A stretch of DNA of 12,470 nucleotides, taken from positions 1 through 12,470 of the forward strand of contig PLWR01000229.1 of assembly GCA_003165615.1 (NCBI GenBank), written 5' to 3'. Shown piece by piece: positions 5,714 to 12,470 of this stretch (position 1 is its first letter; every line of letters begins with the position of its first letter). A model generated the notes under the pieces. It saw only the letters and a program-made list of their open reading frames with translations. It was not told the DNA's origin and did not search any database. The stretch comes from Acidobacteriota bacterium (lineage in GTDB: Bacteria > Acidobacteriota > Terriglobia > UBA7540). The position numbers and the translations under genes were made by a program.

Positions 5714-8700
5714 ATGCAAAGAATGGGAAAGATGGGTCGCTTGGGGATTCGTCCGCTTCTGGTGGGGGCTGCTTTGCTCGTGGCCGTGGGCGGAAACCTG
5801 CTGATGGGTGCGGATCGCGCCACAGCTCCCGGGCAAACTCCCGCCCGTGTGGACAAGCGGGCGCAGGTGAACGCGGCAGCGGCCGATTGGCCGTTGCGCT
5901 TCGAGCCAAACGTCGGCCAGGTGAAGGGCGCGGACTCCCGCGATGTGCGTTATGTTTCGCGGGGCAGCTCTTACACGCTATTTCTCACTCCGACGGAAGC
6001 CGTCCTGGCGCTTCAGCAGCACGCCAGGGGAAGCGCGGGCAAGACTTCTCCCCTGGTGGTGAGAATGCGCCTTGCCGGCGGCAGTAAGGTTCCGGCTTTG
6101 ACGGGGCTGGACGAGTTGCCCACCAAGAGCAATTACTTGATCGGCAATGATCCCGCGCAGTGGCACACGGATGTTGCCAACTATGGCCGGGTGGCGGAGA
6201 AGGATGTTTATCCCGGAATCGATCTGGTATACCACGGGAATCAAGGTCAACTGGAATACGACTTCGAAGTGGCGCCGCAGGCCGATCCGAAAAAAATTGG
6301 CATGGCCCTGGAAGGCGCGCAAAGCTTGCGTATTGATTCGCAGGGTGACCTGTTGGTAAAGGTGGAAAGAGGAGAGCTGCGTTTCCGCCGCCCAGTGGCC
6401 TATCAGAAAGCGGATGGCGCCGAGCGCCTGGTACCTGTCCACTACATCCTGAAGGGCAAGAACCGGGTGGAATTCCGTCTGGCCTCGTATGACGTGCGCC
6501 AGCCCCTGGTGATTGACCCGATTCTGGCCTACTCTACTTACCTCGGCGGCAGCAACATTGACATCGCCAACGGCATTGCGGTGGCGCCGGACGGCACCGC
6601 GTTCATCGCCGGTGGTACTTTCTCTTCGGATTTCCCCACGGCGCACCCGTTGCAGCCCAACGACGGCGGGCCCCACGATTTTCCCCAGGACGCTTTTGTC
6701 GCCAAAATCAGCGCCGACGGGTCCACTTTGGTTTACTCCACGTATCTGGGTGGAAGCAGCGAGGACGTGGCGAATGGGATCGCCGTGGACGCCGCCGGCG
6801 AAGCTTTCGTGACCGGGACCACTTTCTCGCCTAATTTCCCCGTAACCCCAGGTGCGTTCAACACCCTGTGCGGGGGCGATGGGCAATGCGGGAAGACCTG
6901 GAACCCTGCGGGGTTTATTGTTTCGAACGCCTTCGTCGCCAAGCTGAACACCGCAGGCTCCGGGTTGGTTTATTCCGGTTTCCTCGGGGTTTACGAGAAC
7001 ACTCAGGGGTTCGCGATTGCTGTAGACGGCGGTTTAAACGCCTATGTGACGGGCGCAGTCGGGCCGAACATCCAGGAAACGACTCCCCTGGTACCGCCTG
7101 AAACCCCTCCCCCACCCTTCCCTATCGTCGGGGGCTTTGAAGCGACGTACGACAATATCGGCACGGAGTTCGGGGGTAGCGGCACCAATGCTTTCATCGC
7201 CAAGATTGACGCTCCGGGCGACGGAATCCTCTATTCCAGTTATCTCGGCGGCGACAACACAACCTATGGATATGGCATTGCGGTTGATAATAATGCCAAT
7301 GCTTATGTTACGGGACTAACCTATTCAGATACTGGCTTCCCCCTTACCGGTGCTACGGCGCTTCAGACCACGTATGCAGGGGCAGGTGACGCCTTCCTGA
7401 GCAAAGTTAATACGACCGCGACAGGGGCGGGGTCCCTTGTCTACTCAACCTTCTTTGGTGGCGCCGGGATTGATCAAGGCAACGCTGTGGCGGTAGATGC
7501 GAATGGAATCGCTTACATCACCGGGGCCACGACCTCCGTCTCGATCCCCCCGAGCGCCCTTGGTTTCACGCCACCGGCCGGGGGATATCAAACCAATTGC
7601 ACCTTGGATTCGCTGAGCGTGTGCGAAGGCGACGCCTTCGTGGCCAAGTTTAACCCCACCCTGAGCGGCGCGGCCTCGCTCCTCTATTTCTCATGGTTGG
7701 GTGGTTCTCTTGCCGACTCAGGTACGGGCATTGCGGTCGACGAGAGCGGAAATATTTTTGTCACCGGGTCGACAGTTTCCACCAATTTCCCCATCGCTGG
7801 CGCGGTGTTCCAACCCACGTACGGCGGCGGGAACGCCGATGCTTTTGTCACCGAATTGAACCCCGCCAACCCGCCCGCAACCGCCTTGGTTTATTCCACT
7901 TATCTTGGCGGCAGCAATACGGATGTGGCTACAGGCATTGCCGTAGATATCCACGACGCCGCCTACGTCTCGGGCCAGACGTGCTCGCTGGATTTCCCCC
8001 TTTCCTCCCCGCTGCAAGAGACCCCGGGGGGCAACTGCGACGCCTTCGTATCAAAGATTATCATCTCGGGTGGAATTGCCCTCAACCCGGCAGGCTTGAT
8101 TTTCCCCAACCAGCCGCTCAGCACCACCAGTCTGGCTCAGACCGTAACCCTCAATAACGGCAGCAATGCCGCGCTGATCATCAACAGCATCGTGGTGACC
8201 GGCCTCAACAGCTCGGACTATGCGATTCAGTCCAACACCTGCGGCGACTCTTTGAACGCCCTCAGTTCGTGCCAGATCACCGTGACCTTCACTCCGACCT
8301 CGATTACCCCGCTCACGCGCGTCGCCCAGATCACGGTTACTGATAACTCGCCTGTCACCGGTAGCACGCAGGTGGTCGACCTGAGCGGCACCGCCGGATC
8401 GACGCCCCTCGTCACCTTGTCTTCCCCGAGCCTGGCTTTCAGTACCCAGCAGGCGGTGGGAGTAGCCAGTGCCCCTCAGATTCTCACCGTGACGAACACC
8501 GGAACGGCGCCGCTGAACATTACATCGGCGACGGCCAGTGGTGATTTTGCCATTCAGTCCAATACCTGCACAACCCCGCTTCAGGCCACCGCGCCGGCCT
8601 CGAATTGCACCATCAGCGTCACATTTACCCCCACCTCGCCGGGAGCGAGCGCGGGGGCGCTGACCCTTACGGATAATGCACCCAATAGTCCCCAGGAAAT

Positions 8701-10216
8701 TCTGCTCACGGGGACGGGAGCGCTCCAGCCGGCTGTGTCGCTTTCGGCCACAACTCTTGCTTTTGGCGATCAGACTGTCCTCATCACTAGTGCCGCGCAA
8801 ACCGTGACCGTCACCAATACCGGCACCGCCCCGCTGGTCTTAACCACGATTTTACCCTCGGCAGGCTTTGGCGACACGACCACCTGCGGCGCATCCCTTG
8901 CCCCCCAGGGTATTTGTACCATCAGTGTGACTTTCACCCCCGCCACGGCGGGCAGCGCGGTGGGTTTGATTACCCTTACCGATAATGCCCCCAACAGCCC
9001 GCAGACGATCTCGTTGGCCGGGACAGGAACCACCGATCCTATTGCCGTCCTCACCGCGATCGGTGGTGCGGGGGTGACGTTCTCCACCCCTCAGCCACTG
9101 GGCGGCCCCAGCGCGGCGCAGATTGTAACGCTTAGCAATACAGGCAGCGCCCCGTTATTGATCAACAGTGTTGCCGTGACCGGCGTCAATCCCACTGATT
9201 TTGGCACCACCAACACTTGCGGCGCCAGCTTGGCGGCTGGTACGAATTGCAGCATCAGCGTCACCTTCACCCCTTCGGCCGTGGGCAATCGTTATGGCAC
9301 GCTGACCGTGACCGACAACAGTGGCGGGACCTCGGGCAGCACCCAGACCCTCGCCCTGGAGGGCACGGGGCAGGGTGGCCCGGTCGTTAGCCTTACCCCT
9401 ACTACACTCACTTTTGCCAGCCAGCCGCTGGGGGCGACGAGCGCTGCCCAACCGATTACCTTGACCAACAACGGCACAGCGAGTTTGAGTATCACCAGTA
9501 TTATTCCCTCCGGTGACTTCACCCAGTCGAACAACTGCCCCGCTAATCTTGCCGCCGGCGCCTCCTGCACTATTAATGTCAGTTTTGCTCCCTCGGTGGT
9601 AGGCACGCGTTCGGGCGCCTTGACGGTGACCGACGCAGCGCCCAATAGTCCCCAGGTGGTGACGTTGACGGGTGGAGGATCGGACTTTGGCGTCACGGTG
9701 AATCCCACTTCCGCTACGGTGGTGGCGGGCAATACGACCAGCGTCACCGTATCGGTGACCGCTGTGTCCGGATACAACACGGCCGTGGCAATTTCGTGCA
9801 GTGGCATGCCGGCGCTGGCGACCTGCTCGGCTTCACCCAGCTCCGTTACTCCCGGCAGCACGGGTGCGGCTACGGCAAGTTTGAATATCAGCACCACCCG
9901 CCGCAGTTCGGTTCCGCCTAGAAGCCAACCGCAGCCGCTGGGGCCGGGCGGGACAGCGCGTCCAGGGATTTGGCTGCTCTGCGCGTTGTTTTTGTTGGGT
10001 TTGGGAGCATGGGGCGTGCGCCAGAATCGGCCGCGCTGGACTTGGGCGGTGCTTGCCCTTACCGCGCTGTGGCTCGCGAGCTTTACGGCCTGCGGAGCGG
10101 GCGGCACGGGTTACGTCAATCCCACGGGCACGCCCGCGGGAAGTTATACGGTTACGGTAACCGGCACGTCGTCGGGCCTTACGCACTCGACCAGCTTTAC
10201 GCTGAATGTTCAGTAA
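5714..10216 (+). CDS. Giant secreted protein: DUF7948-like domain, seven-blade SBBP propeller, five choice-of-anchor-D domains, membrane-interrupted Ig-like domain
   Basis: This is an exported protein of about 1500 residues of unknown task, probably cell-surface or periplasmic binding or adhesion (inferred). Residues 1-33 are a signal peptide (RLGIRPLLVGAALLVAVGG core). Residues 58-269 resemble the domain I recall as DUF7948: FEPNVGQ (63-69), YPGIDLVYHGNQGQLEYDF, LVIDPILAYSTYLGG. Residues 270-784 hold seven SBBP blades of the type VYSTYLGGSSEDVANGIAVD...AFVTG...DAFVAK. Residues 785-1323 hold five HYDIN/choice-of-anchor-D Ig domains, each with a cysteine pair and VTFTP. Residues 1324-1394 start a last Ig-like domain whose final strands, TPAGSYTVTVTGTSSG, come only at 1473-1500, after two membrane helices (1419-1435 and 1442-1459) joined by RQNRPR. 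ATG 5714 puts the signal peptide at the N-terminus; 5681 (after GGAGA) and 5549 are alternatives. No catalytic motif is seen. Confidence 0.9.
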   Translation: MQRMGKMGRLGIRPLLVGAALLVAVGGNLLMGADRATAPGQTPARVDKRAQVNAAAADWPLRFEPNVGQVKGADSRDVRYVSRGSSYTLFLTPTEAVLALQQHARGSAGKTSPLVVRMRLAGGSKVPALTGLDELPTKSNYLIGNDPAQWHTDVANYGRVAEKDVYPGIDLVYHGNQGQLEYDFEVAPQADPKKIGMALEGAQSLRIDSQGDLLVKVERGELRFRRPVAYQKADGAERLVPVHYILKGKNRVEFRLASYDVRQPLVIDPILAYSTYLGGSNIDIANGIAVAPDGTAFIAGGTFSSDFPTAHPLQPNDGGPHDFPQDAFVAKISADGSTLVYSTYLGGSSEDVANGIAVDAAGEAFVTGTTFSPNFPVTPGAFNTLCGGDGQCGKTWNPAGFIVSNAFVAKLNTAGSGLVYSGFLGVYENTQGFAIAVDGGLNAYVTGAVGPNIQETTPLVPPETPPPPFPIVGGFEATYDNIGTEFGGSGTNAFIAKIDAPGDGILYSSYLGGDNTTYGYGIAVDNNANAYVTGLTYSDTGFPLTGATALQTTYAGAGDAFLSKVNTTATGAGSLVYSTFFGGAGIDQGNAVAVDANGIAYITGATTSVSIPPSALGFTPPAGGYQTNCTLDSLSVCEGDAFVAKFNPTLSGAASLLYFSWLGGSLADSGTGIAVDESGNIFVTGSTVSTNFPIAGAVFQPTYGGGNADAFVTELNPANPPATALVYSTYLGGSNTDVATGIAVDIHDAAYVSGQTCSLDFPLSSPLQETPGGNCDAFVSKIIISGGIALNPAGLIFPNQPLSTTSLAQTVTLNNGSNAALIINSIVVTGLNSSDYAIQSNTCGDSLNALSSCQITVTFTPTSITPLTRVAQITVTDNSPVTGSTQVVDLSGTAGSTPLVTLSSPSLAFSTQQAVGVASAPQILTVTNTGTAPLNITSATASGDFAIQSNTCTTPLQATAPASNCTISVTFTPTSPGASAGALTLTDNAPNSPQEILLTGTGALQPAVSLSATTLAFGDQTVLITSAAQTVTVTNTGTAPLVLTTILPSAGFGDTTTCGASLAPQGICTISVTFTPATAGSAVGLITLTDNAPNSPQTISLAGTGTTDPIAVLTAIGGAGVTFSTPQPLGGPSAAQIVTLSNTGSAPLLINSVAVTGVNPTDFGTTNTCGASLAAGTNCSISVTFTPSAVGNRYGTLTVTDNSGGTSGSTQTLALEGTGQGGPVVSLTPTTLTFASQPLGATSAAQPITLTNNGTASLSITSIIPSGDFTQSNNCPANLAAGASCTINVSFAPSVVGTRSGALTVTDAAPNSPQVVTLTGGGSDFGVTVNPTSATVVAGNTTSVTVSVTAVSGYNTAVAISCSGMPALATCSASPSSVTPGSTGAATASLNISTTRRSSVPPRSQPQPLGPGGTARPGIWLLCALFLLGLGAWGVRQNRPRWTWAVLALTALWLASFTACGAGGTGYVNPTGTPAGSYTVTVTGTSSGLTHSTSFTLNVQ
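8074..9682 (+). repeat. Five tandem Ig-like (choice-of-anchor D) coding repeats
   Basis: Domains begin near residues 785, 898, 1006, 1109 and 1223 of the giant protein, with periods of about 101-114 residues. The shared pattern is a Leu/Phe strand, AAQ.VTVTNTGTAPL, a TCGASL-type cysteine, a second cysteine before I.VTFTP, then LTLTDNAPNSPQ and LTGTG. At DNA level some copies share exact words, for example CCCAATAGTCCCCAGG in the second and fifth copies, suggesting duplication or gene conversion within the array. Confidence 0.85.
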
Positions 10217-10268
10217 GCATAGGATTTTGAGGAGGCGGGCTTTAGAGCTTGCGGAAAAACGCTCCAAT

Positions 10269-10369
10269 ACTGTCATCCTGAGCGGAGCGAGGGACCCCTG
10301 CATTTGAATTCTCAAGCGAATACAGAGATTCTTCGTCGGTCGCCGCGGCGACCTACCCAGAATGACAGT
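10269..10369. repeat. REP/MITE-like intergenic element with TGTCAT...ATGACA ends
   Basis: Terminal inverted repeats 10269-10280 (ACTGTCATCCTG) and 10358-10369 match at 11 of 12. Inside is a perfect 16-bp palindrome GGTCGCCGCGGCGACC (10338-10353). The left part reads CTGAGCGGAGCGAGGGACCC. Elements with this TGTCATCCTGAGCG opening are, from memory, abundant between genes in Acidobacteriota genomes. It carries no coding capacity. The surrounding 10217-10442 gap otherwise contains only the leader of the next gene. Confidence 0.75.
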
Positions 10370-10442
10370 GCCAATGGGGTTCTGCGCGGCACCTAGAGTC
10401 CCGCTCCGCTACTAAGATCTGACCCAAGGGAATGGAGCTTTT

Positions 10443-10973
10443 ATGCGAAAGATTTTGCTTCTGTTGCCGCTTTTGCTTTTGCCCGTATCGGCATGGGCCC
10501 AACAAACGCCCAAAGTAGAGGTATTCGGTGGATATTCCAATCTGAATGCCAATCTGAATTCCTCCAGCTTTGACATGAACGGCGTGAATTTTTCCGCCGC
10601 GGAGAATTTGAATTCATGGTTCGGCGGAGTGTTGGATTTCAGCACCCACTTCGGCACGGAAAATGGTTTCAAGACCAACACCCAATCGGTAACTTATGGT
10701 CCGGTATTTAGTTACCGCAAGAACAAAAGCATCGTGCCATTCGCCCATGCCATGGTGGGAGCGGTGCGTGGCGGATCGGAATATCTCAACATTTCCAAGC
10801 CGGAAACCCGCATTGGCGTCTATGTGGGTGGCGGCTTGGATTTGAAGGTCTCCCCCAACGTGGCCTTGCGACTTTTCCAAGCCGACTACGAAATGTCTCG
10901 ATTTAGCGGCACTCGCCAGGACAACATCCGGCTATCGGCCGGCATCGTCATCCGCGTGGGAAAGAAAAAGTAG
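10443..10973 (+). CDS. Small outer-membrane beta-barrel protein
   Basis: This 176-residue exported protein is predicted to form an eight-stranded OmpA/OmpX-like barrel in the outer membrane. It has a clear signal peptide, MRKILLLLPLLLLPVSAWA, with cleavage before QQTPKVEVFGGYSN. The rest alternates polar and hydrophobic residues in strand-sized blocks: VEVFGGYSNLNANL, WFGGVLDFSTHFG, SVTYGPVFSYR, VPFAHAMVGAVRGG, RIGVYVGGGLDLKV, NVALRLFQADYEMSRF, and a final strand IRLSAGIVIRVGKKK. The pattern GGYS...YGP.FSYR...PFAHA..G...GGGLD.K matches the short porin-like barrels common in Acidobacteriota. The start at 10443 has a Shine-Dalgarno-like GGAG about seven bases upstream. No linked partner is evident; a specific function cannot be assigned. 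Confidence 0.85.
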   Translation: MRKILLLLPLLLLPVSAWAQQTPKVEVFGGYSNLNANLNSSSFDMNGVNFSAAENLNSWFGGVLDFSTHFGTENGFKTNTQSVTYGPVFSYRKNKSIVPFAHAMVGAVRGGSEYLNISKPETRIGVYVGGGLDLKVSPNVALRLFQADYEMSRFSGTRQDNIRLSAGIVIRVGKKK

Positions 10974-10982
10974 GCGCTGTAG

Positions 10983-11001
10983 CGGCGGTATCTGACCGCC
11001 G
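10983..11001 (+). terminator. Hairpin just after the barrel gene
   Basis: CGGCGGT (10983-10989) and ACCGCCG (10995-11001) form a perfect 7-bp stem with a 5-nt loop, nine bases after the stop codon. There is no U-run, so it may be a 3' stabilising or REP-like hairpin rather than an intrinsic terminator. Confidence 0.45.
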
Positions 11002-11057
11002 GGGTGGTTATCCCCTGAAACCGAAAACTCGAAGCCGCAATCAGCACCACCCCCCTA

Positions 11058-11080
11058 CCCCTTCCTCAACTGAGGAGGGG
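11058..11080 (+). terminator. Terminator-like hairpin
   Basis: CCCCTTCCTC (11058-11067) pairs with GAGGAGGGG (11072-11080) around AACT, with one bulged base, and TTTT follows at 11085-11088. It fits a weak intrinsic terminator for the barrel transcript. Confidence 0.45.
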
Positions 11081-11434
11081 AGCATTTTCAAAACCGCGCC
11101 GACCGAGATTTCCACGCAGACACTGCTTGGTCAGGGAACCCTTTGACTACGGCGAATTCCATCTATTGCTCGGCATCCATATCGAGAAGCGTCTTCAGCG
11201 CCCGCCGCGAGGTTCCTTTCTGGGGAAACTTGGTTGTTCGCACAACAAGACCACTCCCGCTCGCTTTTTGCCCACGCAAGATTACGGCGCCAAACTCGAC
11301 TTGACCTTGAATTCAGAGGCGCTCGGGTATACAGTACCGGTCGGGAGAAAAGTGAAAGATGAACAATGACTGGTTTCCCTTGATTCAAGAAACCAATCCC
11401 TTGCCCCTACAATGCAATTCAACGAGGAGACCTT

Positions 11435-11614
11435 ATGACGACCGCGAGAGAACAAGCAGAAGAACTGAGGCAGCAAGCCATAAGAACATTATTACAAGAG
11501 AAGGCGGCCATTGAGGAGATGCTTTTAACGCTGGGCTACCAGAAAGAAGCCCCCTCTTTGGTTGCATCTTCGGATGTGAGACGCCCCCCCCGGTATGAGC
11601 CCGTAAAGGGATAG
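11435..11614 (+). CDS. Small coiled-coil-like protein, short paralogue (59 aa)
   Basis: Not a family I recognise. The 59-residue product starts MTTAREQAEELRQQAIRTLL and continues QEKAAIEEMLLTLGYQKEAP, a charged amphipathic helix with heptad-like spacing of L, I and M, then a short tail ending RRPPRYEPVKG. GAGGAGA, about six bases upstream of the ATG, is a strong ribosome binding site. The first 40 residues are 29/40 identical to the next gene, which is 145 residues, so this copy is either a truncated duplicate or an independent helix-only version. A run of eight C at codons 50-53 was checked: neither a one-base gain nor a loss opens a longer frame. No signal peptide or membrane segment. Confidence 0.65.
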   Translation: MTTAREQAEELRQQAIRTLLQEKAAIEEMLLTLGYQKEAPSLVASSDVRRPPRYEPVKG

Positions 11615-11670
11615 TCAGGAAGTCGCGTGATCCGATCCAATCTGTGGCTCACTACTGCTTGTCTTGGAGG

Positions 11671-11689
11671 GGTTGGTCGCTGACCAATC
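11671..11689 (+). terminator. Short hairpin between the duplicated small genes
   Basis: GGTTGGTC (11671-11678) and GACCAATC (11682-11689) form an 8-bp stem with one G-T pair and a three-base loop, 57 nt after the stop of the short paralogue and just before the second copy of the leader. No U-run follows, so a terminator role is uncertain. Confidence 0.35.
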
Positions 11690-11774
11690 TAACGATGAAC
11701 AACAACCGATTTCCCTTGAGCAATTAAACTAACCCTTTGCTCACGACAACACAATTTAGCGAGGGAAGCAAATT

Positions 11775-12212
11775 ATGATGACCGCGAGAGACCACGCAGA
11801 AGAACTCAGGCAGGAAGCCATAAGAATATTGTTGGCGGAGAGGTCGGCCATAGAGGAGATGCTTAGAACGCTGAGTTACCAAAGAGAGGCCCCCATGATG
11901 AGGGGACACAGTATGCTGCCCGGCTCTGCGGCGCAAGAAGCTTCTTTAATTGTTCAGGAGCTGGATATTCCAACTCCTCGCCAGGAAGAAGCGGTATCAA
12001 GCCCCAGCAGTCCCGCCAACGTCATCCGGGTCTGGGATCACGAGGAGACGCGCGAGGTTTCAGAGCGCTTCCTTGAGCAAGCCCGCTTGGAAGGCAGGTA
12101 CGACGCCCAATCGCAAGTCTATGTGCTTGACAGTTGCCGATGGAGAATCCAGGGGCAGGTCAGCCGTGCCAAGGGTGAGCCCTTCTATACGCTGGTTCGC
12201 TTGCACGAATAG
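11775..12212 (+). CDS. Coiled-coil-like protein with C-terminal domain, long paralogue (145 aa)
   Basis: Unrecognised cytoplasmic protein. Residues 1-40 (MMTARDHAEELRQEAIRILL, then AERSAIEEMLRTLSYQREAP) repeat the helix of the upstream gene. Residues 41-80 are a low-complexity linker rich in S, P, E and Q. Residues 82-145 look like a compact alpha/beta domain: NVIRVWDHEETREVSERFL, QARLEGRYDAQSQVYVLDS, then RWRIQGQVSRAKGEPFYTLV as a possible beta pair, ending RLHE. There is no signal peptide, membrane segment or catalytic motif I can name. The start has GAGGGAAG about seven bases upstream; a second ATG follows immediately. The paired arrangement suggests the two products could co-assemble through the shared helix, which is speculation. 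Confidence 0.75.
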   Translation: MMTARDHAEELRQEAIRILLAERSAIEEMLRTLSYQREAPMMRGHSMLPGSAAQEASLIVQELDIPTPRQEEAVSSPSSPANVIRVWDHEETREVSERFLEQARLEGRYDAQSQVYVLDSCRWRIQGQVSRAKGEPFYTLVRLHE

Positions 12213-12319
12213 AAATGCCGTTTTCGCCGCATATGGAGTTGAAATAAATATAGACGTGTATTTCGAATGAGGAAGGCTGCCGCCGCTCAACTTCAGGCGG
12301 CCGTCTGCCACTGATAGCG

Positions 12320-12470
12320 ATGATGCCGGCCGCCGGCGCGCGGTACCCCACCACTTTGGCCGCGTCGGCCTGCCTCCGTGCACACGCCCCGTGGGCACGC
12401 GATGATGAGTTCCGGAATTTGCGCTATCTGGAAATGCTTGATAAACTAGCCCAACTTTCGCAGCTCGGAG
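12320..12470 (+). CDS. Possible partial gene running off the right edge
   Basis: A frame open from before 12320 to the window end could encode a protein containing RDDEFRNLRYLEMLDKLAQL near the edge, an acidic leucine-rich helix of protein-like character. The upstream part (MMPAAGARYPTTLAAS) is unconvincing and no ribosome binding site precedes 12320, so the start is uncertain and the whole call is weak. The 12213-12319 stretch before it shows nothing recognisable. Confidence 0.2.
   Translation, partial: MMPAAGARYPTTLAASACLRAHAPWARDDEFRNLRYLEMLDKLAQLSQLG

Larger units (their letters stand above)
10974..11434. other. Gene-poor stretch downstream of the barrel gene
   Basis: No convincing complete gene. 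It contains the two hairpins listed separately (10983-11001 and 11058-11080), a minus-strand open stretch without a good start (11163-11312) discussed as a possible remnant, and from 11358 the duplicated leader of the first small coiled-coil gene. Confidence 0.5.
11358..11894 (+). repeat. Tandem duplication of leader plus 40-codon 5' coding segment
   Basis: Copy A (11358-11554) and copy B (11694-11894), offset 336-340 bp, align from GATGAACAA through TTTCCCTTGA in the leader, the ribosome binding site, and the first 40 codons of the two small genes (29 of 40 residues identical). After codon 40 the copies diverge completely. Confidence 0.8.

Noticed and set aside
5978..6886. Long open frame of 302 codons on the minus strand
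   Set aside because: It is antisense to the DUF7948/SBBP coding region, whose frame has clear domain homology; the antisense frame is a product of GC-rich codon bias. The same holds for the minus-strand frames at 8051-8800 and 9292-10107.
11127..11369. Plus-strand 80-codon open frame MVREPFDYGEFHLLLGIHIE
   Set aside because: No Shine-Dalgarno, no recognisable domain, and it overlaps the leader of the duplicated gene; insufficient evidence to call a gene.
11583..11591. C8 run in the 59-aa gene as a phase-variable switch joining it to a longer frame
   Set aside because: Adding or removing one C leads to a stop within about nine codons in both alternative frames, so no longer product arises.
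12060..12398. Minus-strand frames opposite the 145-aa gene and its downstream region
   Set aside because: Antisense to the better supported plus-strand gene with its ribosome binding site and paralogue; no protein-like composition.

Overview
The window looks like a chromosomal segment of an acidobacterium (Acidobacteriota, probably class Terriglobia). This is inferred from three things: a giant secreted protein with SBBP-propeller and choice-of-anchor-D domains, a TGTCATCCTGAGCG...AGAATGACA intergenic element of a kind I associate with that phylum, and intergenic hairpins built from short reiterated words. No 16S or marker search was possible, so the phylum call is an inference.

Positions 1-5062, minus strand: one long housekeeping gene run read right to left, rplU, rpmA, obgE, nadD, rsfS, rlmH, cobO-type corrinoid adenosyltransferase, accD (cut by the window edge). 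A perfect-consensus sigma-70 promoter (TTGACA, 18 bp, TATAAT) lies just upstream of rplU. The products serve the 50S ribosome (L21, L27, the GTPase Obg, the silencing factor RsfS, the 23S methyltransferase RlmH), NAD synthesis (NadD), cobalamin adenosylation and fatty-acid synthesis (AccD). nadD and rsfS overlap by ATGA. Each of the other six junctions carries a long imperfect inverted repeat, often two nested ones, built from a few short words (GATCGGGTGA, CGAAATTCGAA, ATTGAGTGATTTA, TAGAAGCTAGAAG). These often contain the stop codon of the upstream gene, and in obgE they encode a 28-residue C-terminal tail.

Positions 5063-5680: AT-richer divergent intergenic region with an excellent sigma-54 (-24/-12) site facing right, towards a 1500-residue secreted protein (about 5714-10216). 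That protein has a signal peptide, an N-terminal DUF7948-like domain, a seven-blade SBBP propeller, five choice-of-anchor-D/HYDIN-like domains, and a final Ig-like domain that is interrupted by a two-helix membrane hairpin.

Positions 10217-12470: an intergenic REP-like element, a small outer-membrane beta-barrel protein (10443-10973), then a gene-poor stretch with terminator-like hairpins. Next come two tandemly duplicated genes for unrecognised small proteins that share a 40-residue coiled-coil-like N-terminus (59 and 145 residues), and a weak open frame running off the right edge.

The observation most deserving a second look is the family of hairpins sitting at nearly every cistron junction of a single essential operon. 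Next are the membrane hairpin spliced into an Ig-like fold and the duplicated coiled-coil genes.
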